From Saccharibacillus soli (GTDB taxonomy: Bacteria; Bacillota; Bacilli; Paenibacillales; Paenibacillaceae), in the NCBI GenBank assembly GCA_002189105.1, contig NIOB01000001.1:1-64000 (forward strand): a DNA stretch of 64,000 bases, read 5' to 3'. The notes beneath the pieces are model-generated. The model was not told where the DNA came from. It saw only the letters and a list, made by a program, of their open reading frames with translations, and ran no database searches. Both the position numbers and the translations under genes were made by a program. Positions within the stretch are counted from its first letter, which is position 1. The number at the start of each line of letters is the position of its first letter. Shown here piece after piece: positions 56,267 through 64,000 of the stretch.

Positions 56267-58612
56267 ATGGGTATGATGAAGAAACAAGGCGAACACGGGG
56301 AAAACCCGGTACTCGAGCCGGATAGCGGCAAGGCTGAAGGAAAAGGGAAGCCTTCGTTCAAGCTGCTGAAGAAGGACAAAAAGCCTAAATCGGTGCGCGA
56401 AAAAAAGAAAGCGCTACCGAAATCGCTACCGAAGAACGAGTTAAATGGGACTGAGGACTCAGTGCAAAGTTCAAAGACTTCCAAATTAACTCTTCTCCGG
56501 ATGAAGAAAGGAACAAAAGTTAAAAACTCCAACTCATCGAAACGTTTCACTCAGAGTTGGGGGAAGGTGCTGCTGGATTCGCTTCGCAACTGGCGCGCAT
56601 TGAATCCAAGTAAATCGGTAGGGGTGCGTTTGTTCTTGATCTTCCTGATCGGGATGGTCGTATTCGTATCTTCACTGGGCATCCTCTCTTACCTCAAAGC
56701 GCGTGATACGATCAAAGATAATGCGGCGTCGGCCAATGAGCAGACGATTATTCAGACGGCGCAGAAACTGGACATTGTGCTTCAGCGGTATATGGATTTG
56801 TCTACTCAAGTCTTCTTCAATCCGGAAATTCAGGACTCGGTTAACAGCCTTCAGCGTGCAGGAACCGACTTCGAGCGGTTCCAGGCGATCAAGGACATTA
56901 ACGATTCACTGAGCAATCAGATGAATGTGACGAGCGGCCTTCAGGCCATTTATTTCCTGGACACCAATGAAGCTTCCAATAATTTCTTCACCGCAGGTAA
57001 TCTGAAACTGCCTACAGCCGAAGAAATCCGTTCTTCGGATTGGTATGCTCAATTAAACTCGGGAGAAGCCAAGCAGATCTGGCTGCCAACCGATGCGTCA
57101 CGCCAAAGCTATTCGATTGTACGCATCATGTCCACAACCAACGGCAGCGGCGCCAAATTCGTAGTAGGGCTTCAGATGGACGTCTCGACGCTGGAAAATC
57201 AACTCACGTCCGTAAATCTGGGAGAAGGCAGCCGCATCGAACTGGTGGCGCCGGACGGCACCAACGTGGCTTCCAATATTCAAGATTCTGCCGGTCAGCC
57301 AACCACTTTTGTCTTCAAACACGATGGATTGAGCGGCAGCGGCAAATTCCAGACCAAGCAGTTTGACCAGACGGTACTGGCTGCATACAGCACGCTTGGT
57401 TTCTCCGGTTGGAATCTGATTGGGATTGTGCCGACTTCCTATCTGCTCGAAGGAGCTTCAGGTATCCTGACTTTGATCCTCGTCTTCGTCGCCGTTGCCG
57501 TTCTGGTCGCGGTAGGGATGGGCGTCTGGATGGTGCGAATGATTGCCCGTCCGCTGGGTCATCTGAAAGGTCTGATGCAGGAAGGCGCAACAGGCAATCT
57601 GAGCGTCCGCACCGACTATCGTTCCAAAGACGAAATTGGTGAGCTGTCCACAGCATTTAACCGCATGATGGATCGGATCACCGACCTGGTTCGTCAGACA
57701 ACGGATACTGCGCAGCAGGTTCTCGATACGGCGGGTGAGCTGGAAGAGGCTTCTCGTCAAACCGCTGCTTCGGCGCGCGAGATTGCCATTGCCACGGAAG
57801 AGATTGCTAATGGCGCCACCAGTCTGGCACAGGAAGCCGAGAAGAGTACCGAACTCACCGATCAGATCGGCGAACGAATGGACAAGGTGGTATCCGCCAA
57901 CCGCGAGATGGATACCTCAGCCAAGCAAGTTCAGACTGCCAGCCAAGAAGGCACGAAGCATCTGGATAAGCTGTTAACGCAGACCGGCAGCACGGAAAAC
58001 ATGGTTCGCTCGCTGGTTGCACGCGTGGATGCACTCAAGGAAAGTACCGCTTCGGTCATGAAAGTGCTCGAAGCGATGCAGAACATCACCAAACAAACCA
58101 ATATTCTTTCGCTTAACGCGACGATCGAAGCTGCACGTGCCGGTGCAGCCGGTCAGGGCTTTATGGTTGTCGCCGGAGAGATTCGCCAACTGGCCAGTCG
58201 TTCACGTGAGTCGATCGATATGGTTGGCGAGATCACGGATAACATTCAATCGGAAATGGATGAGACCGTACGTACCCTGTCCACAGTGTATCCGATGTTC
58301 CAGCAGCAGGTGGAATCCGTCAAACAAACAACCGGCATCTTCGATTCCGTTCAACAGCAGATGGAATCATTCTCGGGCAAATTGGATGGCGTGACGGCCT
58401 CGATTGGTGAACTGGGACGTGCACAGACGATCATGTCCGAAGCACTTGCCAGTGTCAGTGCAGTCGCCGAAGAGTCTTCTGCCACTTCGGAAGAAGTGGC
58501 TTCCCTCAGCAGCGAGCAGCAGAACGTGGGTGTTCGTTTGGTGGAGCTGTCAGCCAAGTTGAGCAACGCCTCCAATGAGTTGAAAGAGTCGATCTCGAAA
58601 TTCACCGTGTAG
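56267..58612 (+). CDS. Methyl-accepting chemotaxis protein with a long basic N-terminal extension
   Basis: A 781-residue chemoreceptor. Residues 1-118 are a Lys/Ser/Glu-rich, probably disordered cytoplasmic extension (segments such as [18 protein letters not shown]), unusual for this family. TM1 is at about 119-141 and a Cache-like extracellular sensor at about 150-380. TM2 is at about 392-420 and a HAMP domain at about 420-475. The signalling domain runs to the C-terminus, with [20 protein letters not shown] at the hairpin tip that binds CheA/CheW. No che gene is nearby. The ATG at 56267 has only GGGTGGGG before it; a shorter start would remove the extension, but no better ribosome site was seen. 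Ligand unknown. Confidence 0.88.
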   Translation: MGMMKKQGEHGENPVLEPDSGKAEGKGKPSFKLLKKDKKPKSVREKKKALPKSLPKNELNGTEDSVQSSKTSKLTLLRMKKGTKVKNSNSSKRFTQSWGKVLLDSLRNWRALNPSKSVGVRLFLIFLIGMVVFVSSLGILSYLKARDTIKDNAASANEQTIIQTAQKLDIVLQRYMDLSTQVFFNPEIQDSVNSLQRAGTDFERFQAIKDINDSLSNQMNVTSGLQAIYFLDTNEASNNFFTAGNLKLPTAEEIRSSDWYAQLNSGEAKQIWLPTDASRQSYSIVRIMSTTNGSGAKFVVGLQMDVSTLENQLTSVNLGEGSRIELVAPDGTNVASNIQDSAGQPTTFVFKHDGLSGSGKFQTKQFDQTVLAAYSTLGFSGWNLIGIVPTSYLLEGASGILTLILVFVAVAVLVAVGMGVWMVRMIARPLGHLKGLMQEGATGNLSVRTDYRSKDEIGELSTAFNRMMDRITDLVRQTTDTAQQVLDTAGELEEASRQTAASAREIAIATEEIANGATSLAQEAEKSTELTDQIGERMDKVVSANREMDTSAKQVQTASQEGTKHLDKLLTQTGSTENMVRSLVARVDALKESTASVMKVLEAMQNITKQTNILSLNATIEAARAGAAGQGFMVVAGEIRQLASRSRESIDMVGEITDNIQSEMDETVRTLSTVYPMFQQQVESVKQTTGIFDSVQQQMESFSGKLDGVTASIGELGRAQTIMSEALASVSAVAEESSATSEEVASLSSEQQNVGVRLVELSAKLSNASNELKESISKFTV

Positions 58613-58660
58613 GTGGGGAGGAAGTGCGTGCGCGCTCCGAAAGAGTTCGTTACGGTCGCG

Positions 58661-58729
58661 TGCTGTAATCGGGGAAAATGATTATACTTTTAAGGGGCAT
58701 TTTCCCGATTACAAAGGCGACGTACAGCA
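58661..58729. repeat. Nested inverted repeats after the chemoreceptor gene
   Basis: GTAATCGGGGAAAATG (58665-58680) pairs with CATTTTCCCGATTAC (58698-58712) with one extra G. Around it TGCTGTA (58661-58667) pairs with TACAGCA (58723-58729). No T run follows. A further small hairpin, GCATTTC/GAAATGC, lies at about 58743-58759. Role unknown. Confidence 0.6.
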
Positions 58730-58827
58730 TAGGCTTCCGAAGTGCATTTCTTCGAAATGCTTAAGCTCCTTCACTGAACTCTTTCCCCGCCCCTGCGATT
58801 TTCGGTTGTAGGCGTAGGGGAAAGCAC

Positions 58828-58866
58828 AAAAAAAGAGCTTCGGACTTCGGTCCGGAGCTCTTTTGA
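58828..58866. terminator. Bidirectional terminator between the chemoreceptor and catalase genes
   Basis: AAAAGAGCTTCGGAC pairs with GTCCGGAGCTCTTTT around a TTCG tetraloop, with A and T runs outside. It serves both convergent genes. Confidence 0.92.
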
Positions 58867-58908
58867 TTTAATTCTGAAATCAACGGCTTATGTTTGACGA
58901 TAGTCGGC

Positions 58909-60501
58909 TCAATAAGGGCCGGCTTCTTTGCCTTTTTCTTCGGATTGTTCGACGGCTTTATCCGGATTCGACTGGCCGCTGGTTGCGTCTTCCGGTTTGG
59001 CGGAAGCGAGGCCTTCGGACACGCGGCGGCCGTAGTCGGCATCCGCCTGCGTGAAATAGTCGATCATCCGCTCCTGAATATCCTTCTTGCACTGGGACAG
59101 GGCATCGACGAGATTGGCGATCAATTCATCGCGCTCCCAATCTTCAAACGAACGGTAAGTATCGCCGGCCTGACCGAAATTGTTCGGACGGTCGATTGGG
59201 GCACGAACCAGTTTGGCATGGTATTCCGGTTCGTGATCTTTGCCTGGCTTGGGTGCTTCTGTCAGGCCGCCCATGGAAGATGGCTCATAATTGACATGTG
59301 GGTTCTGACCGGGCGCCCGGTCTACTTTGTACTGCATTTGTCCGCCGCTCTGATTGGTGGCCACATGTGTCTTGGGTGCGTTAATCGGAAGCTGGAGATA
59401 ATTCGCTCCTACACGGTGGCGTTGGGTGTCGGAGTAAGAGAACGTCCGACCCTGAAGCATCTTGTCATCGGAAAAATCAAGACCATCTACCAGAACGCCT
59501 GTACCAAATGCCGCCTGTTCCACTTCCGTGAAATAATCTTCCGGGTTGCGGTTTAGCGTCATCTTGCCAACAGGCAGGAAAGGAAACTGATCCGGCGGCC
59601 ACAGCTTGGTATCATCCAGCGGATCGAAGTCCAATTCCGAATGTTCATGATCTTCCATGATCTGTACGCACAATTCCCATTCTGGATAATCTTCGCGTTC
59701 AATCGCTGCATAGAGATCGAGGGTAGCATGATTGAAATTCGTGGATTGGATTTCATTCGCTTCTTTTTGCGTCAGATTTTTGATCCCCTGCTTGAGAGGT
59801 TCCCAGTGGTATTTGACCAGAACGGCTTCGCCTTCCTGGTTCACCCATTTATACGTATTGACCCCCGAACCCTGCATCTGCCGATAGTTTGCGGGAATTC
59901 CCCACGGCGAGAACAGGAAGGTAACCATATGAGTGGCTTCCGGGCTGAGGGATACAAAGTCGAAGAAACGTTCCATGCTCTGTACATTGGTAAGCGGGTC
60001 CGGCTTAAATGCGTGCACCATGTCCGGGAATTTCAGTGGATCGCGGATAAAGAATACTTTGAGATTGTTGCCCACCAGATCCCAGTTGCCATCTTCCGTA
60101 TAGAACTTCGTAGCGAAACCGCGCGGATCGCGCAGGGTTTCCGGCGAATGTCCACCATGAATAACGCTTGAGAAACGGACGAAGACAGGCGTTTCCTTGC
60201 CTTCTTCCTGGAACAGCTTGGCACGGGTATACTTGGATACTGGCTCGTCACCGACTTTGCCATAAGCCTGAAACACTCCGTGTGCACCAGCGCCCCGTGC
60301 GTGGACGACACGTTCCGGGATACGTTCACGGTCAAAATGGGTAATCTTCTCCAGGAACTGATAATTCTCCAGCGTTGTAGGTCCACGGCTGCCTACCGTA
60401 CGTACATTTTGATTGTCACGGACGGGATGACCTTGACGGGTAGTTAGGGTCATGTTTTCTTCCTGATCGCTGCCTGCTTTTGGTTTCTGTTCTTCAGTCA
60501 C
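58909..60501 (-). CDS. Heme catalase (KatX/KatA-like, small subunit)
   Basis: Degrades hydrogen peroxide. The GTG at 60501 lies eight bases after AAAGGGGA and gives 530 residues, near the length of B. subtilis KatX (547) and longer than KatA (483). The active-site His is in [12 protein letters not shown], the distal Asn in [12 protein letters not shown], and the heme-ligand Tyr in [12 protein letters not shown]. The C-terminal tail is Glu/Ser-rich ([19 protein letters not shown]). The promoter resembles a sigma-B-type site, which fits KatX, known to be expressed under sigma-F and sigma-B. No PerR box was seen. Confidence 0.92.
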   Translation of the reverse strand: MTEEQKPKAGSDQEENMTLTTRQGHPVRDNQNVRTVGSRGPTTLENYQFLEKITHFDRERIPERVVHARGAGAHGVFQAYGKVGDEPVSKYTRAKLFQEEGKETPVFVRFSSVIHGGHSPETLRDPRGFATKFYTEDGNWDLVGNNLKVFFIRDPLKFPDMVHAFKPDPLTNVQSMERFFDFVSLSPEATHMVTFLFSPWGIPANYRQMQGSGVNTYKWVNQEGEAVLVKYHWEPLKQGIKNLTQKEANEIQSTNFNHATLDLYAAIEREDYPEWELCVQIMEDHEHSELDFDPLDDTKLWPPDQFPFLPVGKMTLNRNPEDYFTEVEQAAFGTGVLVDGLDFSDDKMLQGRTFSYSDTQRHRVGANYLQLPINAPKTHVATNQSGGQMQYKVDRAPGQNPHVNYEPSSMGGLTEAPKPGKDHEPEYHAKLVRAPIDRPNNFGQAGDTYRSFEDWERDELIANLVDALSQCKKDIQERMIDYFTQADADYGRRVSEGLASAKPEDATSGQSNPDKAVEQSEEKGKEAGPY

Positions 60502-60576
60502 GTGAAGTCCCCTTTCCATCGCTTGGATAATGGAGTACACTTGCTGGCTTGGATTAAATTGGGCATACGCAACCTT

Positions 60577-60602
60577 TTACCCAGCCTCCCTATCCTTAAA
60601 AC
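60577..60602 (-). promoter_or_regulatory. Sigma-B-like promoter of the catalase gene
   Basis: On the minus strand GTTTTA is followed by 14 bases and GGGTAA, close to the sigma-B form GTTTAA-N12-15-GGGTAT. It lies about 75 bases before the start codon. Sigma-F or sigma-G recognition is possible instead, since these sigmas read related sequences. Confidence 0.55.
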
Positions 60603-60697
60603 GTTGATGGAACCGCCTTCATGCAACCTTCATCTTCGCTAATCTACTTGGAAAATAGCACCCTGAACCAGATAGCAGATAACAGATAGCAGCCCAA

Positions 60698-60731
60698 ATA
60701 AAAAACGTCCCCCTAAGGAGGACGTTTCGTA
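60698..60731 (-). terminator. Terminator after the AI-2E family gene
   Basis: On the minus strand AAACGTCC pairs with GGGACGTTT and is followed by a T-rich stretch (TTTTTTATTT). It lies 64 bases after the stop codon. Confidence 0.85.
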
Positions 60732-60794
60732 GACGGACAAACTCAGACTCGTTTTAATCAGATCCTTTTAAAAGCTTGATCTGTTCATCAGGTG

Positions 60795-61991
60795 TTAATC
60801 CGGTAGATTCGGGTCCTGCGTAGATGATCCCGGTGGAACCGGGGGATTAGCAGGTGCAGGTTGAGGGGTGGGCTGTGGGGCGCCGGATGGACTCAGGGGA
60901 TGCACGGCGAACTCTTCCTGCGGCATCCGAATCCAGCGCTGCAAATAGCCCTGTTGAAGCAGCTCTTTAATCAAAATCAGCAGGATGGGAGCCAGAATCA
61001 ATCCCGCTACGCCAAACAAGGACGTCGAGATCAGGACAAAGGACAACATCAGGTACGCAGACGAGATGCCAATCGAGTTGCCTGCGATCTTGGGTTCCAA
61101 CAGCTGCCGACTCAGCATAACCACAGCAAGCAGCACGATCAATCCGATTGCAAGCCCTGTGTTGCCAATGACAAACAGGTAGATCACCCACGGGATGAAG
61201 ATGGCCGGAACGCCCAGCAGAGGCAGAATATCAAACAAGGCCGCTACAATCGCAATGGCGAAGGCGTTGTCTACACGCAGGATCAACAGACCGGCAAAGA
61301 TCAGGGCAAATGAGATCAGAACCAGAATAGCCTGCGCTTTCAGATACGAACCGATTGAACGGAAAACATGATTTTTCAAGAAGGCAAAGGCCAGTTTGAG
61401 CGTGTTTGGTGTCTTATCACTGGCGACCTGTTTCCACCAAACGATCTCGGAGCTGAGGAAAAAGGCCAGAATGATCGAAATGGTAAAGCTGACGATGAAG
61501 CTGGAGAACGAGGTCAGGAAGGACAGCACATGGGTAAATGCGTATTTTAGCCATCCGGTCAGCTGGTCGGTGAACACGGCAAAATATTCGTTCGCTTTAT
61601 CCACGGTTCCGGCTGGCAGCGCGTTCAGTTCATTGTGCAGGAACTCCGTCAGATTGGCAAACTGCTGCTGTACGATCACGGCATATTCCGGCAGGTTGTC
61701 GGTCAGTCTGGCAATCTGCGAGACGAAGATCAAGCCTACCCCGAACAAAGCGCCGAGAATGACCAGGACGAAGACCAGGACAGAGATGGCCGCAGCCAGC
61801 GGTTTGGGCAGCTTCCTTCGATGCAGGAAACGCGCGAACGGCTCAATGATTAGATAGACCACAAGCGAGAGAAAGACCGGGGCGGCGATACTGTACAGCC
61901 AACTGAACGCCAGCATGACCAGGTAGACGGTCAGGATAATCAGCGCGATGTCGAACGCCGTGCGCCAATATTTTCGGTATAACGAGATCAT
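60795..61991 (-). CDS. AI-2E family transporter
   Basis: A 398-residue membrane protein with about eight hydrophobic segments, of the AI-2E/PerM family (YtvI-like in Firmicutes). PLLGVPAIFIPWVIYLFV and LEPKIAGNSIGISSAYLML are the conserved membrane motifs. The family includes Na+/H+ antiporters and sporulation proteins as well as the proposed autoinducer exporter TqsA, so the substrate is open. The C-terminus is an unusual Pro/Ala/Gln-rich tail (PQPTPQPAPANPPVPP). The ATG at 61991 follows AAAGGAG; the longer open frame upstream is not supported. It is divergent from the deacetylase gene. Confidence 0.85.
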   Translation of the reverse strand: MISLYRKYWRTAFDIALIILTVYLVMLAFSWLYSIAAPVFLSLVVYLIIEPFARFLHRRKLPKPLAAAISVLVFVLVILGALFGVGLIFVSQIARLTDNLPEYAVIVQQQFANLTEFLHNELNALPAGTVDKANEYFAVFTDQLTGWLKYAFTHVLSFLTSFSSFIVSFTISIILAFFLSSEIVWWKQVASDKTPNTLKLAFAFLKNHVFRSIGSYLKAQAILVLISFALIFAGLLILRVDNAFAIAIVAALFDILPLLGVPAIFIPWVIYLFVIGNTGLAIGLIVLLAVVMLSRQLLEPKIAGNSIGISSAYLMLSFVLISTSLFGVAGLILAPILLILIKELLQQGYLQRWIRMPQEEFAVHPLSPSGAPQPTPQPAPANPPVPPGSSTQDPNLPD

Positions 61992-62042
61992 GGATAAGCT
62001 CCTTTGGGAGAATGTCGGACTTCGGAAGACCGCACTTTTGCA

Positions 62043-62070
62043 TTGATTCAGTTCATTCCTATGATAAAAT
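62043..62070 (+). promoter_or_regulatory. Candidate promoter of the deacetylase gene
   Basis: TTGATT, a 16-base spacer and TAAAAT, about 90 bases before the ATG. Confidence 0.5.
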
Positions 62071-62159
62071 AAAGTGATGACGGCGAGCAATAGAAGTTGC
62101 AGGAAGCTTCTTGGACTTTTACGGCTTGTACGGCCAATATAGAGAAACGGAGAGCGGAA

Positions 62160-63605
62160 ATGGAAACCACCTTGCTGATATGGCTATTTTACTTATCCTC
62201 CTTCTACGCGTTCATTCCGGGGTTGATTAGCCGGATCTTTGGATTTCGGGCTTTTCGTAAAGGGAAAAGCGAAACGGAATTTGCGCTCACCTTTGATGAC
62301 GGACCCGATCCACGTTATACGGCGCAGCTGCTCGATCTGCTTCAACGCTACGATGCAAAAGCGACGTTTTTTGTCGTGGGTTCCCATGCTGTTCAACATC
62401 CCGATCTGCTCAAGCGGATGCGGGCTGAAGGTCATGCCATTGGCATCCACAACTATGTACACCGAGCGAACTGGTTGATGTGGCCGGGATCGGTTCGCAA
62501 GCAGGTGAATCGAACCAATGCGGTCATCGAAAATGTCACCGGCCAGCGGGCCACCTACTATCGACCGCCCTGGGGAATTGTGAATCTGTTCGATCTGGTG
62601 GGGCGGCATGAGCTGAAGCTGGTGCTGTGGTCGGGCATTTTTGGTGACTGGCGCAAGCGTCTTGGCGAAGAGCGGCTGCTGAAGCGCATGCGGCGCAAGA
62701 TGCGCGGCGGCGAAGTGCTGGTGCTGCACGACTGCGGCACAACGCTGGGAGCCAACGATGAAGCGCCGGAGAATATGCTGCGTGCACTTGAACGTTTTCT
62801 GACCGAAGCTTATGCGAAGGGACTGAGAAGCGTGACCATTGAGAAGCTCATGGATTCTACCCAGCAGGCCAGCAAAGTCCAAACGAAAAAGTCAGGTCGC
62901 ACTTTATCGCCAATGAAGCGGATTCTGGTACAGGGGTGGCTTCTGTACGAGAAAGCGTTCAAGCTGATCTTCCGGCTTCAGGAGGCGCAGGACGCTCCTT
63001 TTTATCATTTTCGCAAAGTCCGTTATTCCGGCAAGCCCCTTCAGTTGGAAAACGGGGAGCAGTTAAAAAAAGGCGATCCGGTACTGGAGCTGCATTTCGA
63101 TAACAGAATGCTATTCGAGATGAGCAGCCGCTCACGCTCTGCGATGCAGACGGCGATCTTGATGGTGCGCGAGACAGAACGCAGTCTACCCAAGATTGCG
63201 GAATATGTACGTCAGGATGCGGATTTGCGCGAGGCCAAAGGTCTATATGGGGTCAGCATGATTAACCGTGGACCTCAACAGTTTGGATTCCAGGTGCTGG
63301 ATCTTCCAGAAGGACTATTTGCGCGTATGACCCGTTTATACTTGAAGGTGCTGCTCAGTGTGCTGCATCCTTCGGGAACCGCGCGTCTGGGCGAGCAGTC
63401 CGAACTGCTGGTACCCAAGGTTATGTTTATGCCTATGGAGGTCCTGCTCACCCGAGATTTCAAGGATCACAAGCGTGAGAAGCGCCGCAAGTCCGGAGGA
63501 GTAGATTCTGCTCAAACATCCAAAGGTTCATCTCTTGTGGGTGGCCAGGAGACTTCCGGAGAGACGGTCATTGTCGAAGGCGAAGCTGCCAGCGCGGTGA
63601 CCTAA
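62160..63605 (+). CDS. Polysaccharide deacetylase fused to a C-terminal YkoP-like domain
   Basis: A 481-residue protein. An N-terminal hydrophobic segment (about 4-30, LLIWLFYLSSFYAFIPGL) anchors or exports it. The NodB domain (about 38-235) has motif 1 TFDDGPD with both Asp, the metal-site HNYVH, RPPWG, and LVLHDC with the catalytic His. From about 255 to 440 a second, non-deacetylase domain follows (LVQGWLLYEKAFKLIFRL, PVLELHFDNRMLFEM). It resembles the YkoP-like domain by general features; this is a recollection, not a search. The tail is Ser/Gly-rich. The ATG at 62160 follows GGAGAG. Likely substrate: a cell-wall or surface glycan. Confidence 0.82.
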   Translation: METTLLIWLFYLSSFYAFIPGLISRIFGFRAFRKGKSETEFALTFDDGPDPRYTAQLLDLLQRYDAKATFFVVGSHAVQHPDLLKRMRAEGHAIGIHNYVHRANWLMWPGSVRKQVNRTNAVIENVTGQRATYYRPPWGIVNLFDLVGRHELKLVLWSGIFGDWRKRLGEERLLKRMRRKMRGGEVLVLHDCGTTLGANDEAPENMLRALERFLTEAYAKGLRSVTIEKLMDSTQQASKVQTKKSGRTLSPMKRILVQGWLLYEKAFKLIFRLQEAQDAPFYHFRKVRYSGKPLQLENGEQLKKGDPVLELHFDNRMLFEMSSRSRSAMQTAILMVRETERSLPKIAEYVRQDADLREAKGLYGVSMINRGPQQFGFQVLDLPEGLFARMTRLYLKVLLSVLHPSGTARLGEQSELLVPKVMFMPMEVLLTRDFKDHKREKRRKSGGVDSAQTSKGSSLVGGQETSGETVIVEGEAASAVT

Positions 63606-63663
63606 ACGAGGAACTTCTCATTCTCTATCACTTCCATCCCTGTGCCCCACCAGATGCAGGACA

Positions 63664-63704
63664 AAAAACAAGCCCGGAGATTTCTCTCCGGGCTTGTTTG
63701 CCGT
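63664..63704. terminator. Bidirectional terminator between the deacetylase gene and ilvD
   Basis: AACAAGCCCGGAGA pairs with TCTCCGGGCTTGTT around TTTC, flanked by A and T runs. Confidence 0.92.
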
Positions 63705-63734
63705 ATACGGAGCATGCGCGGCGTATCGGACACA

Positions 63735-64000
63735 TTAGATTTTCATGATACCGCCCATGCTGGCGTTGGTGACCAGCTTGGAATAGCGGGCGAGGTAGCC
63801 GGTCTTGACCTTAGGTTCAAAGCCTTTCCAGTTGGCACGGCGGGCCGCAAATTCTTCATCGCTAATCTCCAGTTGGATCGTGCGGTTGTTCAGGTCGAGT
63901 TCGATCATATCGCCCTCTTCAACAAACGCAATCGGTCCGCCTTCAGCCGCTTCCGGCGAGATGTGACCGATGCTGATTCCGCGGGATGCGCCCGAGAAGC
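63735..64000 (-). CDS. ilvD: Dihydroxy-acid dehydratase, C-terminal part (runs off the window)
   Basis: The last 87 or so residues are visible on the minus strand, ending at a TAA (63737-63735). [20 protein letters not shown] is the strongly conserved C-terminal signature of IlvD/Edd, and the end [13 protein letters not shown] is typical of IlvD. The enzyme is an Fe-S dehydratase in branched-chain amino acid synthesis. The 5' part with the cluster cysteines lies outside the window. Confidence 0.94.
   Translation of the reverse strand, partial: FSGASRGISIGHISPEAAEGGPIAFVEEGDMIELDLNNRTIQLEISDEEFAARRANWKGFEPKVKTGYLARYSKLVTNASMGGIMKI

Overview
The window is a near-continuous stretch of chromosome from a low-to-moderate GC, endospore-forming Firmicute. 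Paenibacillus or a close relative (Paenibacillaceae) is the best guess. This rests on Bacillales-type gene order, strong AGGAGG-type ribosome sites with many GTG/TTG starts, two T-box leaders, a TPP riboswitch, a FapR operator, and sporulation-type proteins (SpoIID-like, KatX-like). The species assignment is inference; no phylogeny was run.

Layout. 1-720: the end of an rRNA operon (23S 3' end, 5S, terminator), then a TPP riboswitch. 718-3015: the thiamine salvage operon thiM-thiD-thiE. 3016-5771: a long gap, a FapR-controlled fabH on the minus strand and a beta-hydroxyacid dehydrogenase. 5955-6708: a six-gene tRNA operon (Glu, Val, fMet, Asp, Gly, Arg). 6842-8032: fabV on the minus strand. 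8282-15373: ruvC-ruvA-ruvB, a large SpoIID-like protein, queA, tgt, yajC. 15586-19654: an ion permease, comN, secD, secF. 19911-30708: a CDF-like protein, recJ, apt, a KhtT/KhtU-like K+/H+ antiporter pair, uracil permease (minus strand), relA, dtd. 30878-31959: two stress-like genes. 32213-36802: Asp-type T-box leader, hisS, aspS, tcdA. 37016-42815: a small upstream ORF, helD, poxB, rarA. 43145-47907: an LCP protein, mnmA (minus strand), cymR, iscS, a zinc-ribbon protein. 47977-52483: Ala-type T-box leader, alaS, ireB, ruvX, two acidic DUF1292-type proteins. 52584-55994: mltG and the two U32 proteins trhP1/trhP2. 56267-64000: a chemoreceptor, catalase, an AI-2E family permease, a polysaccharide deacetylase fusion and the 3' end of ilvD.

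From ruvC to trhP2 the order follows the known B. subtilis block ruvAB-queA-tgt-yajC-comN-secDF-recJ-apt-relA-dtd-hisS-aspS-tcdA-rarA-cymR-iscS-mnmA-alaS-ireB-ruvX-yrzB-mltG-trhP1-trhP2. It is interrupted by lineage-specific insertions: the SpoIID-like gene, the permease, the CDF-like gene, khtTU plus uraA, the PfpI/Gly-rich pair, helD plus poxB, and the LCP gene. mnmA is inverted and trmR (yrrM) is absent from its usual place. Much of the block serves translation: tRNA genes, three aminoacyl-tRNA synthetases, and tRNA modification or quality control (queA, tgt, tcdA, mnmA with iscS, trhP1/2, dtd). Around it sit DNA repair (ruvABC, recJ, rarA, ruvX), protein export (yajC, secD, secF) and the stringent response (relA).

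I found no CRISPR array, transposase, integrase, prophage or obvious defence island. The window is mostly housekeeping. The most interesting items are regulatory or small: the Asp-type T-box read-out in front of hisS, the FapR operator, a CDF protein with a degraded metal site, a small ORF abutting helD, the chemoreceptor's lysine-rich N-terminal extension, the missing trmR, the mnmA inversion, and several hairpins without an assigned role.
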